Source of the DNA: Axinella damicornis | Taxonomy: Eukaryota > Porifera > Demospongiae > Axinellida > Axinellidae | DNA length: 64,000 nt | Assembly (NCBI GenBank): GCA_963931865.1 | Contig: OZ007513.1 | Location: 12,301,467-12,365,466, forward strand | Direction of reading: 5' to 3' | Part shown: positions 9,789 through 19,419 of the stretch, piece by piece | How the letters are laid out: the number at the start of each line of letters is the position of its first letter | Position numbering within the stretch: position 1 is the stretch's first letter | Position numbers and translations under genes: made by a program | The notes under the pieces: model-generated | The model's input: only the letters and a program-made list of their open reading frames with translations | Told to the model about the DNA's origin: nothing | Database searches by the model: none

Positions 9789-11483
9789 TCACTCCTGCTT
9801 GGTCTTGTGGGAAGAACGGCAGCAGCACCTCCTACAACAGCATCGACACAGCTTCACACTCACCCACACCATCACCACCATCAACACCACTATCACCAGC
9901 CTCACATCCACATTGTGGTACTGCACCCAATTCCACTGGTACTTGATGAACGCTGGGACACCATGATGGTTCCCCACCTCTACATACAGCTCCACCAGAT
10001 CTGCTGCCCTCTCAGCCCCTCCTCCACTCCTCAGCAGCTTGCTCACCCTCTGGACCTTGACACTGAACTCTCCCTTCCCTGCTTTGGTCACTGCCTCCCC
10101 AACCCTCAGTCTGGAAACCTCTGAGGGAAGTAGTCGAATTCCTAGTCCTTGGGATTGCAGCCTTACTGCAGTATCAAACTGATCAAACCCATAGGGTAAG
10201 CAGATGACTGGTATCCGATGATAGAGAGCTTCCTGGACTCCCCCAATGCCGCAGTGGAGGATGGCCATGGCGACGCTAGGGTGTTGGAGAAGAGCAAACT
10301 GGGCTACCCACCCTGCTAGGAACACCCTCTCTGGGTCGAGGTCCACTCCCTCCAGGACATATCTGTTGGACTCACGGAGTGCCCACACCACACCGTAGTT
10401 GGTCTCAGCAACCACTCCCTCCAGCAGTGCCCGGGCCTGAAGTGGAGTCAGTTCAGCTGTGGAGCCCATGCTGATGTAGACCACAGATTGATCCGGTCTA
10501 TCTTCCAACCAGTCCTCCAGGTCTGGAGCAAGTGGAGATTGCTTCTTGAGGAACATTGGTCCAACGTAGTGCTGCAAGGGTAGGATGGTCTTGGGGTAGT
10601 CAAAGCCTATCACAGTATTGAAGAGGACAGGAGTTTTCAAACCAGTTGCTTCCAGCATTGCATTACCTACCCCACTAGTATTGAACTCGGGATCCATCAT
10701 TCGTATTGCGTATACAACAAACAGTTCTCCGGCTTTGTGCATCGGATAGAAGACGAATGAGTTGACGAGTCGGTCCAGAAAGCTCATGTTATCTGTGAAT
10801 GGGGACATCATGACAGGGAATGGCCAGGGAGGCAAAGCTACCAGGAGAGGAAGCGGGGAGTAGTTAACCATGCCTTTGTCAGGCCCCCATAATTGAAAAA
10901 CTGTGTAGAGAACAGATGCAATTGAGATGTCAACCACTGCATAATCCCATTCACTGACGTTCATTCGTTCCACAATCCTTCTGGTTAAAACAGCATAGTT
11001 CTGTGTCGTGTTCTGGCGCAAGTTCTTCCAAGAGTTGAATATCAAATGCAAAAAGCTTGTGTTATTCCTGCCAACTCTACTCATCTCTCTCATGCCATCT
11101 TGTGGAATCTGTGCCGTCTCAATGAACTCAATCCCAACACTCTCAGGCAGCTGGGGCAGTGGGAAAGAAGAGCCCTCCATAACCGGCCCAAGCATCGCCA
11201 CCCTGTGACCCCTTCTAACCAACTCCTCCCCCAAGGCCGTCAGGGGAAATTGATGACCAATGAACATGCTGGCCACCAGAAGTACTGATAGCTTCCTTTC
11301 TTCATCTCTACCACCTCTCGCTAGTGGAGGGACAACCTCAGGTCTGACATGTCTGCCTTGGCTTTCATGTTCATGATCATTCGACCCAAGCTGCTCTTTA
11401 CTGGCCGCGAGTCCACCGTGAGTATCTGCAAGCACGTCTGGTCTCAGGAACAGTAGCAGAAGAATGAAGTAGAGCAGCTCCAT
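9789..11483 (-). CDS. UDP-glycosyltransferase, paralogue 3 (564 aa, intact)
   Basis: Complete UGT: signal peptide from MELLYF, a variable linker, the FIGHQFP catalytic-type His, the WDYAVVD motif, a donor signature with LHCGIGGVQEAL and DQF, one transmembrane helix, a Cys/Arg-rich tail and a terminal KTKQE. Two codons upstream there is only a TTG, so ATG at 11483 is chosen. Residues about 85-215 (acceptor side) differ from paralogues 1 and 2, whereas the segment from NYSPLPLL to VNSFVFYP is almost identical to paralogue 2. It lies in the minus-strand array and shares the 3' flank block with paralogues 1 and 2. Acceptor specificity cannot be inferred. Confidence 0.93.
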   Translation of the reverse strand: MELLYFILLLLFLRPDVLADTHGGLAASKEQLGSNDHEHESQGRHVRPEVVPPLARGGRDEERKLSVLLVASMFIGHQFPLTALGEELVRRGHRVAMLGPVMEGSSFPLPQLPESVGIEFIETAQIPQDGMREMSRVGRNNTSFLHLIFNSWKNLRQNTTQNYAVLTRRIVERMNVSEWDYAVVDISIASVLYTVFQLWGPDKGMVNYSPLPLLVALPPWPFPVMMSPFTDNMSFLDRLVNSFVFYPMHKAGELFVVYAIRMMDPEFNTSGVGNAMLEATGLKTPVLFNTVIGFDYPKTILPLQHYVGPMFLKKQSPLAPDLEDWLEDRPDQSVVYISMGSTAELTPLQARALLEGVVAETNYGVVWALRESNRYVLEGVDLDPERVFLAGWVAQFALLQHPSVAMAILHCGIGGVQEALYHRIPVICLPYGFDQFDTAVRLQSQGLGIRLLPSEVSRLRVGEAVTKAGKGEFSVKVQRVSKLLRSGGGAERAADLVELYVEVGNHHGVPAFIKYQWNWVQYHNVDVRLVIVVLMVVMVWVSVKLCRCCCRRCCCRSSHKTKQE

Positions 11484-11903
11484 CAGCAACTAATAGCCAC
11501 GCACGCGACACCGATCAACGCCTGTACGTGGATTGTGGTTTTGAGTTTTAATTTGCTGCGTGTATGGAATTCATATTAACCGCCTACGCGTGCACTTTGA
11601 TCATTCAGCGGCCTCGTGTGTCTCAAGATCTGAGGCACAGGAAATCACACGGGATACCATGCAACTTTATTCACTATCGATGCTGTCACTGAGCTCACTG
11701 GAGCTGAACACACAGTGACACCTAGCTAGCTACTAGCTGCACGTTGCCAACATCAGACAATGCCAAGCACAATTTATAGTTCGCAGCTGTTAGCTACACG
11801 GGCTGGAAACTCTTATGCAATAGTATTGACAACAAAACCAACAGCAAGATGACAAAAAATAGTTAGCTACAAAAACTGAAGAATATAATACTACACATGA
11901 AGG

Positions 11904-11974
11904 CAAGAGCGCATGATGACATCATTGTTTTTTCCTCCGCCGTGAAAAAACAATGATGTCATCATGCGCTCTTG
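11904..11974. repeat. Perfect palindrome, 31-nt arms
   Basis: CAAGAGCGCATGATGACATC begins a 31-nt arm (11904-11934) that recurs exactly as its reverse complement at 11944-11974, with a 9-nt GC-rich loop. It lies in the 11484-12098 spacer, which otherwise shows nothing recognisable. A short foldback element or a recent palindromic insertion would explain it. Confidence 0.85.
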
Positions 11975-12098
11975 ATGAGGGTGATCGCACAAGGAAAAAC
12001 TTAGGGCCGGGCCTCGTGCTACAAGTTACATTAATACAGCCTGATGAAGATATATATACCATCCTGTACCTAGCACTATAAATACAACGAGGCTACCA

Positions 12099-13778
12099 TC
12101 ACTCCTGCTTGGTCTTGTGGGAAGAGCGGCAGCAGCACCTCCTACAGCAGCATCGACACAGCTTCATACTCACCCACACCATCACCACCATCAACACCAC
12201 TATCACAATCCTCACATCCACATTGTGGTACTGCACCCAATTCCACTGGTACTTGATGAACGCTGGGACACCATGATGGTTCCCCACCTCTACATACAGC
12301 TCCACCAGATCTGCTGCCCTCTCAGCCCCTCCTCCACTCCTCAGCAGCTTGCTCACCCTCTGGACCTTGACACTGAACTCTCCCTTCCCTACTTTGGTCA
12401 CTGCCTCCCCAACCCTCTGTCTGGAAACCTCTGAGGGAAGTAGTCGAATTCCTAGTCCTTGGGATTGCAGTCTTGCTGCAGTATCAAACTGGTCATACCC
12501 ATACGGTAAGCAGATGGCTGGTATCCAATGATAGAGAGCTTCCTGGACTCCTCCAATGCCGCAGTGCAGGATGGCCATGACGATGCTAGGGTGTTGGAGA
12601 AGAGCGAACTGGGCTACCCACCCTGCTAGGAACACTCTCTCTGGGTCGAGGTCCACTCCCTCCAGGACATATCTGTTGGACTCTCGGAGTGCCCACACCA
12701 CACTGTAGTTGGTCTCAGCAACCACTCCCTCCAGCAGTGCCCGGGCCTGCAGTGGAGTCAGTTCAGCTGTGGAGCCCATGCTGATGTAGACCACAGATTG
12801 ATCCGGTCTTCCTTCCAACCACTCCTCCAGCTCTGGAGCAAGTGGAGGTTGCTTCTTGAGGAACATCGGTCCAACGTAGTGCTGCAAGGGAAGGATGGTC
12901 TTGGGATACTCAAAGCCTATTACAGTGTTGAGAAGGACAGGAATCTTCAAACCTGCTATTGCATCACCCATCTCACTAGTATCGGACTCAGGGTCCATCA
13001 TTTGCATCATATATACATAAAACAGTCCTCCGGCTTCGTGCATCGGATAGAGGATGAGTGAGTTGACGAGTCGTTCCAGAAAGCTCATGTTCTCAGTGAA
13101 TGGTGACATCACAACAGGGAAAGGCCAAGGAGGCAAAGGCACCATGAGAGGCAATGGAGAGTAGTTGACCATGCTGTTGTCAGGCCCCCATATTTGAAAA
13201 ACTGTGTCGAGAACAGATGCAATCACGACATCAACAACTACGTAGTCCCATTCACTGGAATTCAATTTTTCCAAGACCCTTCTGGTTGCAGCAGGAGTGT
13301 TCTGAGTCACATTCCGCAGCATGTCCAACATCTCCCATGCTCTGAATAGCATATGCATAAAGCTTGTGATATTTCCACCAAGTTTACTCATCTGTCTTAT
13401 GCCATCCTGTCGGATCTTTGCTGTCTCAATGAACTCAATTCCAACACTCTCAGGCAGCTGAGGGAGTGGGAAAGTCGTCCCTTCCATGACCGGTCCAAGC
13501 ATCGCCACCCTGTGACCCCTTCTCACCAACTCCTCCCCCAAGGCCGTCAGGGGAAATAGGTGGCCAATGAACATGCTGGCCACCAGAAGTACTGATAGCT
13601 TCCTTCCTTCATCTCTACCACCTCCCGCTAGTGGAGGGACACCCTCTGGGCTGACATGTCTGCCTCGGCTTTCATGTTCATTCGAGCTGAGATGCTCTTT
13701 ACTGGCTTCACCTTGAGTCTCTGCAAGCAAGCCAGGTCTCAGTAACAAGAGCAGAAGAATGAAGTGGAACAGTTCCAT
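12099..13778 (-). CDS. UDP-glycosyltransferase, paralogue 4 (559 aa, intact)
   Basis: Full-length UGT with signal peptide (MELFHFILL start), catalytic-type His in FIGHLFP, donor signature with LHCGIGGVQEAL and DQF, transmembrane helix, Cys/Arg-rich tail and KTKQE terminus. The frame extends 13 codons upstream, but ATG at 13778 aligns with the paralogue starts. Its acceptor-binding region (for example NITSFMHMLFRAWEMLDM) is distinct and it is a few residues shorter in the middle (SDTSEMGDAIAG). Its 3' flank does not share the block common to paralogues 1-3, so it belongs to an older duplication. Confidence 0.93.
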   Translation of the reverse strand: MELFHFILLLLLLRPGLLAETQGEASKEHLSSNEHESRGRHVSPEGVPPLAGGGRDEGRKLSVLLVASMFIGHLFPLTALGEELVRRGHRVAMLGPVMEGTTFPLPQLPESVGIEFIETAKIRQDGIRQMSKLGGNITSFMHMLFRAWEMLDMLRNVTQNTPAATRRVLEKLNSSEWDYVVVDVVIASVLDTVFQIWGPDNSMVNYSPLPLMVPLPPWPFPVVMSPFTENMSFLERLVNSLILYPMHEAGGLFYVYMMQMMDPESDTSEMGDAIAGLKIPVLLNTVIGFEYPKTILPLQHYVGPMFLKKQPPLAPELEEWLEGRPDQSVVYISMGSTAELTPLQARALLEGVVAETNYSVVWALRESNRYVLEGVDLDPERVFLAGWVAQFALLQHPSIVMAILHCGIGGVQEALYHWIPAICLPYGYDQFDTAARLQSQGLGIRLLPSEVSRQRVGEAVTKVGKGEFSVKVQRVSKLLRSGGGAERAADLVELYVEVGNHHGVPAFIKYQWNWVQYHNVDVRIVIVVLMVVMVWVSMKLCRCCCRRCCCRSSHKTKQE

Positions 13779-14024
13779 AGACAAAGAAATCAGGGCGAGA
13801 TATCTCGCAAACGCCAAATTTAATTGCTGGACCTATTGACCTATTCCAGTCCATCAAAATTAACTTCCTGCATGGCCAGTTACGTGATTGTAATTATAGG
13901 TCAGTAGGTCAACCAAAATTAAATTCCAATCCCTGCAGCCAAGCCTATATAGGTCCACTGGCTTTTCTTTACTCATAATTTGCAGTACAGCTGGTACACC
14001 CGATTCCACTGGCTGGGATTCCAC

Positions 14025-14532
14025 TAGGCCTTGGCGGATTTTGCTAGCATAATTTTGGAAAAAATAGGTGCTCCTGAGCACAGTGAATTATGCTGGGAAA
14101 AATAGGTACACTTTCTGACTCTGATAAGAAAAATAGGTACAAATGGGTTTTGTAATTCCTAATCTTGAAAAACAACACTGTCAGGTACAGGTTTAGAAGT
14201 AGCAATGTAGACTACGTATACTACTAGGCTAGCTACATATTAGCTAGGTAGCTACGTAGGCCATAGCTACGTATTAGATAGAACTACTTTGACAAGTGCA
14301 ACACGTGGCCTGTAGTTTGTTGCAGTCGATGCATTGTCACGGTGACAGTGTCACTCAGAATCAGTTTTCAAGTGTTTACAAGCGTGTAGCTATTGAACTT
14401 GTGTAAATTTTCAAAATCAATGCCAGCATAATTGAGAAAAATAGGTGAATTAAAAAGAAAAATAGGTTACTAAAAGGAGAAGAAAAGAAAAGAAAAATAG
14501 GTAAAAGTTCGAGCAAAATCTGCCAAGGCCTA
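14025..14532. mobile_element. hAT-type MITE, copy 1, with 8-bp target duplication
   Basis: The ends are TAGGCCTTGGCGGATTTTGC and its reverse complement with one mismatch. GATTCCAC flanks both sides exactly (14017-14024 and 14533-14540), an 8-bp target duplication typical of hAT elements. The interior repeats an AAAATAGGTA motif and has no transposase. A second copy lies at 18158-18643. Confidence 0.88.
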
Positions 14533-15133
14533 GATTCCACAGCCAGTCCTCAAACATTCAACCGGGGGAGAGTCTGCATGGCAACGAGGCTACCCCGGCC
14601 CAGCACGTGCACTCATGACTTTGGCCTATAGAGCATCAATGACTTTACTGTCGCCTCTCTAGGATTTTGGAGAAAAAATTTGAGAGAAGGGGCTAAGAGA
14701 ATAAGGTCTCAAGTTATAGCTACAACAGTATAATCTACTAGCTAAGAATACTTCGCTAGAGGAAGCTAGCAGGTCTTCAAACATTCTGGATTGAACATGA
14801 GAACTATTCCCATTTCCTATCAGTAACAGTAGAGTGAGCACACTTTTCTTCGGAGACTCGACTAGTATACTAGTTGAATGTCCGAAGAAAATAAGTGCAT
14901 GCAAATTAATACTTTGATCATAAACCAACTGAAAAAAGGAGCATCACAGTAGTGTCGTATACGTATAATAAAAAATAATATCCTACAAACAATTTGTTAC
15001 CACACTGAAACTAAACTGATCTTAAATTACTGATCTCTTCTGTGTAACTTAATGGAACTAAATTGTGTTTCAGTAAAACTAAAATCATTATATAGCTAAT
15101 TGCTAAATTCTAGTTCCCATTGGGCCATTACCA

Positions 15134-15224
15134 TAGCCTCGTTCCCAGGCCCGCGCGCCGTTTCGGTTGCACGAAAGAACGCGGAGCGACGAAAAGCTGC
15201 GCGGGGCCTGGGAACGAGGCTATA
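15134..15224. mobile_element. TAGCCTCG foldback MITE with 9-bp target duplication
   Basis: Starts TAGCCTCGTTCCCAGGCC and ends with its reverse complement plus TATA. CCATTACCA flanks both sides exactly (15125-15133 and 15225-15233). A 9-bp duplication with foldback arms fits a Mutator-type non-autonomous element. Related copies lie at 26937, 36539, 55254 and, more diverged, 57085. Confidence 0.85.
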
Positions 15225-15286
15225 CCATTACCAAACTGTAACAGCACCAAAATCAATACACTGTAGGTACTACAAACACAGTACAG

Positions 15287-16932
15287 TCACTCCTTCTTGG
15301 TCTTGTGGAAAGAGCGGCAGCAGCACCTCCTACAACAGCATCGACACAGCTTCACACTCACCCACACCATCACCACCATCAACACCACTATCACAATCCT
15401 CACATCCACATTGTAGTACTGCACCCAATTCCACTGGTACTTGATGAACGCTGGGACACCATGATGGTTCCCCACCTCCACATACAGCTCCACCAGATCT
15501 GCTGCCCTCTCAGCTCCTCCTCCACTCCTCAGCAGCTTGCTCACCCTCTGGACCTTGACACTGAACTCTCCCTTCCCTACTTTGGTCACTGCCTCCCCAA
15601 CCCTCTGTCTGGAAACCTCTGAGGGAAGTAGTCGAATTCCTAGTCCCTGGGATTGCAATCTCACAGCAATGTCATACTGTTCAAATGCATAGGGTAAGCA
15701 GATGACTGGTATCCGATGATAGAGAGCTTCCTGGACTCCTCCAATGCCGCAGTGGAGGATGGCCATGGTGATGCTACGGTGTTGGAGAAGAGCGAACTGG
15801 GCTACCCACCCTGCTAGGAACACCCTCTCTGGGTCGAGGTCCACTCCCTCCAGGACATATCTGTTGGACTCTCGGAGTGCCCACACCACAGTGTAGTTGG
15901 TCTCAGCAACCACTCCCTCCAGTAGTGCCCGGGCCTGAAGTGGAGTCAGTTCAGCTGTGGAGCCCATGCTGATGTAGACCACAGATTGATCCAGTCTTCC
16001 TTCCAACCAGTCCTTCAGCTCTGGAGCAAGTGGAGGTTGCTTCATGAGGAACATTGGTCCAACGTAGTGCTGCAAGGGAAGGATGGTCTTGGGGTACTCA
16101 AAACCTATTACAGTGTTGAGAAGGACAGGACTTTTCAAACCCATTGCATCCAATATTCCATTATCTATGCCACTACCATCGAACTCAGTATCCAATAAAT
16201 ATAAAGCAAACAGTTCCCCTGCTTTGTGCATTGGGTAGTAGACAAGTGAGTTGACGAGCCGGTCCAAAAAGCTCATGTTATCTGTGAGCCAGGACATGAA
16301 GATGGGGAACGGCCAGGGAGGCAGGGGAAGCAGAAGAGGCATTGGAGAGCAATTTATCATGCCCTTATTAGGACCCCTTAATTGGAAAATTCTGTAGAGA
16401 ACAGATGCACAGGTTATATCAACCACTGCATAGTCCCATTCGCTGGTATCCATTCGCTCCACAAGTGTTCTGGTTAAAGCAGCAACGTTTTGTGCCTTGC
16501 TCTGCTCCACATGCTGTGCCGCTTTGAATAGAAAATGTGCAAAGGTTGTGACATTTCCTGCAAATTTACCAATCTGTTTCATGGTGTCCTGTCGGATCCT
16601 CGCAGTCTCAATGAACTCAATTCCAACACTCTCGGGCAGCTGGGGGAGTGGGAAAGAAGAGCCCTCCGTAACCGGCCCAAGCATCGCCACCCTGTGACCC
16701 CTTCTCACCAACTCCTCCCCTAGGGCTATCACGGGAAATTGGTGGCCAATGAACGCGCTAACCACCAGGAGCACTGACAGTTCTTTTCCTCCTTCAGCTG
16801 GCGGAAGAACACCGTCAGGGCTGACTTGAGTCTGTCTTGGCTTCCATGGTGTTTCGACCTGAGTTGCTCTTGACTAGTTCTACCGTGAGTCTCTGCAAGC
16901 AGCAGAATGAGGAGGAAGTAGAACCACACCAT
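15287..16932 (-). pseudogene. UDP-glycosyltransferase, paralogue 5 (frameshifted)
   Basis: Most 5' UGT of the array on the minus strand. The N-terminal piece starts at ATG 16932 (MVWFYFLLILLLAETHG, a signal peptide) and continues in one frame to about SQDR. The paralogue-like continuation (QVSPDGVLPPAEGG, then ELSVLL and FIGHQFP) is in another frame, so a small indel lies near plus-strand 16820-16845. The rest is open to the stop at 15287 and includes the catalytic-type His, LHCGIGGVQEAL, a DQ-like position changed to EQ (AFEQYD), the membrane helix and KTKKE. A single frameshift in a variable linker, with the rest well kept, means a young pseudogene or an assembly error. The EQ for DQ change in the sugar-nucleotide site is a second oddity. 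Confidence 0.75.
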
Positions 16933-17114
16933 GAGTCGCAGAGTCACCGATCTAATCTCTGTGTAGCTAACGTGAGTTCCTCCCACAGCATATTAAATTA
17001 TTTCGACATCCGGGGAGAGCGATTGCAGTATGCGCCCGCCGCTCTGTAGCCGCACCTGCACAGGAAGTCAACGCTAGGTAGCTTCCTTCCCCAAGCTGGA
17101 CCAACTGTGTATAT

Positions 17115-17361
17115 GGACGTAAGGTAACGGAGGTGGTTTCTGGACAGTCTTTTAATTCCGGACACGGCATTCATGCCCCTCGAAATCCCTCCATTAGCAA
17201 TTCTTCCGAATTATGGGAAGTGCGCAGGCATACCGGCCCTACCTTCGAACTTTCCAACGCCGTGCAGTTGTTAGCAAAAACTGCTCCCAGAGAGTGAAAA
17301 GTGGGGCCGTGTCTGGAAATCCCCTGCTGTCAGGAAACTCCCTCCGTTACTTTACGTAACA
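17115..17361. repeat. Imperfect inverted-repeat element (about 250 bp)
   Basis: ACGTAAGGTAACGGAGGTGG near 17117 is matched in reverse complement by the sequence ending ACGTAAC near 17360, with an inner pair GGACACGGC/GGCCGTGTC. The interior is non-coding. It lies upstream of the frameshifted UGT. Confidence 0.5.
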
Positions 17362-17456
17362 TCACCTTAATTGATTGCACCACACATGGTAGTATTTGGT
17401 TACTATACTGAGCTATTTGTATGACCACTTAAAAGTCGTGAAGAAGCAAAAGGGGA

Positions 17457-17459
<3 letters not shown>

Positions 17460-17487
<28 letters not shown>

Positions 17488-17507
17488 GCCTAGATCTGCC
17501 ACTGACC
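17460..17507. repeat. C homopolymer next to a hAT-like terminus
   Basis: A run of about 28 C is followed by GCCTAGATCTGCCACTG, which in reverse complement reads CAGTGGCAGATCTAGGC and resembles the CAGTGGCGGATC ends at 19527 and 20120. It may be a truncated hAT-like end. The rest of 17508-18108 shows nothing further. Confidence 0.4.
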
Positions 17508-18108
17508 ACCCCATTCCCATGCCAATTCATTGAATGAAATGGTTAATTTTGTGGGTGGGTAGCTGACTAGTAACTGAACTGTTATTATTTTCCAGCTGTG
17601 CATTAGCATGAGGCCAGTTCCTATATAGCAATTGATGAGTACGCTTAGCTATCTGTCACGTACCATTAATAGCTAGCTACATGTAGCTAGTACCTACAAG
17701 ACAATAGCAGATTCGTCAGCTGCGTGCTCTTATTGCAGGTGAACCTCTTAGCTGTGGCACACAGATCTGTGACTGAATCGATCAGTACAACAGGATCATG
17801 ATAATTGCAAAGCAGAAAGTAATAAAGAAACGCTGCCAATGAATTAATTGTTACTGGTGAGTAACGTTACACCTAACTCATATCGCTGTGATCAGTTAAA
17901 AGTGAGGCTAGTGCTGGTGACAATCAATTCAAGCATGCAGTACGTTACTACACAGCGTCAAGGACCTCCTGCCTACATAATAGGGACTGATACCGGACTG
18001 ATAGCTGCATCCGTGTCGTTGCATATACTTTCTGTGTATATAGTTATTGCTGTATCAAAGATTCTGTGCTGTGCAACTGATTGATAACTCAATATGATTA
18101 ATATGTGA

Positions 18109-18655
18109 TAGCATGATTTGGAGTGCAATTTTGGGAATTAATTGCACTCCAAATCATTAGGCCTTGGCGGATTTTGCTAGCATCATTTTGGGAAAAATAG
18201 GTGCTTCTGAGCACAGTGAATTATGCTGGGAAAAATAGGTACACTTTCTGACTCTAATAAGAAAAATAGGTACAAATGGGTTTGTAATTTGTAATCTTGA
18301 AAAACAATGTCAGGTACAGGTTTAGAAATAGCAATGTAGACTACTGTACACTAGGCTAGCTACGTACTTGCAGTAGCTACGTAGGTTATAGCTACGCATT
18401 AGAAAGAACTACTCAGAAGTATACTGACCAGTAAAACATGTAGCCTGATAGTTCATTGTTATTGATGCAGAGGTATTGTCGCTCAAAATCAGTTTTCAAG
18501 TGTTTACAAGCGTCTATTGATGTGAAATTTTCAGAATCAATGCCAGCATAATTGAGAAAAATAGGTGAATGATAAAGATAACAACAGGAGAAAAAAAGAA
18601 AAGATAAATAGGTAAAAGTTTGAGCAAAATCCGCCAAGGCCTACAAATCATGCTA
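18109..18655. repeat. Palindrome interrupted by a MITE
   Basis: TAGCATGATTTGGAGTGCAA and its reverse complement form arms around a short loop (ends at 18109 and 18655 once the insert is removed). The right arm is cut after CAAATCAT by the hAT-type MITE at 18158-18643, and CAAATCAT is repeated on its other side before the arm resumes. Confidence 0.85.
18158..18643. mobile_element. hAT-type MITE, copy 2, with 8-bp target duplication
   Basis: Ends TAGGCCTTGGCGGATTTTGC and reverse complement; the interior matches the 14025 copy with substitutions and small indels. CAAATCAT is present exactly on both sides (18150-18157 and 18644-18651). There is no coding capacity, so an autonomous hAT source elsewhere is implied. 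Confidence 0.9.
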
Positions 18656-18668
18656 TTACTATACTAAT

Positions 18669-18806
18669 AAAACAATTATTGCACGCTGATTTATTACTAC
18701 CCTCGGAATGCAATATTCCACTCGGCCTTCGGCCTCGGGGAATATTGCATTCCTTGGGTAGTAATAAATCTTGATATCCAACACAGTAGTGTGCAATAAT
18801 TGTTTA
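18669..18806. repeat. Foldback element
   Basis: AAACAATTATTGCAC at about 18670 pairs with GTGCAATAATTGTTT ending at 18805, and an inner pair GGAATGCAATATTCC / GGAATATTGCATTCC surrounds a TCGGCCTTCGGCC centre. It is non-coding, with several bulges. Confidence 0.7.
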
Positions 18807-18807
18807 G

Positions 18808-18915
18808 TAAACCGCGTGCGGTGCCTTTGATCTGTATGGTTGCGTGCGGTGCCTTTGATTGTATGGTTGCGTGCGGTGCCTTTGATTGCGTGCGGTGCCT
18901 TTGATTGTATGGTTG
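18808..18915. repeat. Minisatellite based on GCGTGCGGTGCCTTTGAT
   Basis: Four copies of GCGTGCGGTGCCTTTGAT separated by TGTATGGTT-type spacers, the third copy lacking the spacer. It starts directly after the foldback element. Confidence 0.8.
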
Positions 18916-19140
18916 CCATGGTACAAGTAGTCTGAAGATCTATAAGGGAGTTGCCGTTGCTGATATTGATATTGCAGAGCTTATTGGTGCCTTCAATCTG
19001 TGTGTGTGAGTGTGTGTGGGTGTGCTTGCACATGTGACCACAGTCACGAAATGTTTATAGCTACATGTCTTGTACAATAAAGGCTAGCCATAAATTGGCC
19101 ATAAAATGTCAACTTGTGTAATGTGTATATGTTATAGTTA

Positions 19141-19258
19141 TACTACCAGCTGCTGTGGTTTATCGGGAATACACGAGGCTGTTATTCAATTAGAGGCCGA
19201 GGCGCAGCCGAGGCTTCTAATTGAATAACAGCCGAGTGTACCACAGCAGCTGGTAGTA
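19141..19258. repeat. Foldback element with TACTACCAGCTGCTGTGG ends
   Basis: Terminal 18-nt arms are exact reverse complements. An inner pair, GGCTGTTATTCAATTAGA and its complement, surrounds GGCCGAGGCGCAGCC. It could fold into a long hairpin with one internal loop. No coding content. Confidence 0.8.
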
Positions 19259-19309
19259 CAACTGGCTTGTACTACAGTGGCTTCTAAGTGCACTTGCTGA
19301 GTTAGTCTA

Positions 19310-19400
19310 GCCGCTAGCCCCTCTCCGCCCGGCCGGTCAAGCGGGCGCGCGGCGAAGCCGCGCGCCCGCTTGACCGGCCGGGCGGAGAGGGGCTAGCGGC
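19310..19400. repeat. Perfect GC-rich palindrome, 44-nt arms, 3-nt loop
   Basis: The arm 19310-19353 begins GCCGCTAGCCCCTCTCCGCC and is repeated without mismatch in reverse complement at 19357-19400, with only GAA between. The arms are strongly GC-rich, unlike the surrounding DNA. Confidence 0.95.
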
Positions 19401-19419
19401 AAGACTGTTGCTGAGTATA

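Noticed and set aside
4567..15622. His-rich plus-strand ORFs of about 105 codons at the 3' end of each UGT gene
   Set aside because: They are the antisense of the conserved C-terminal UGT region, where Val/Met/Trp codons read as His/Pro/Thr on the other strand. Their conservation follows from the UGT genes.
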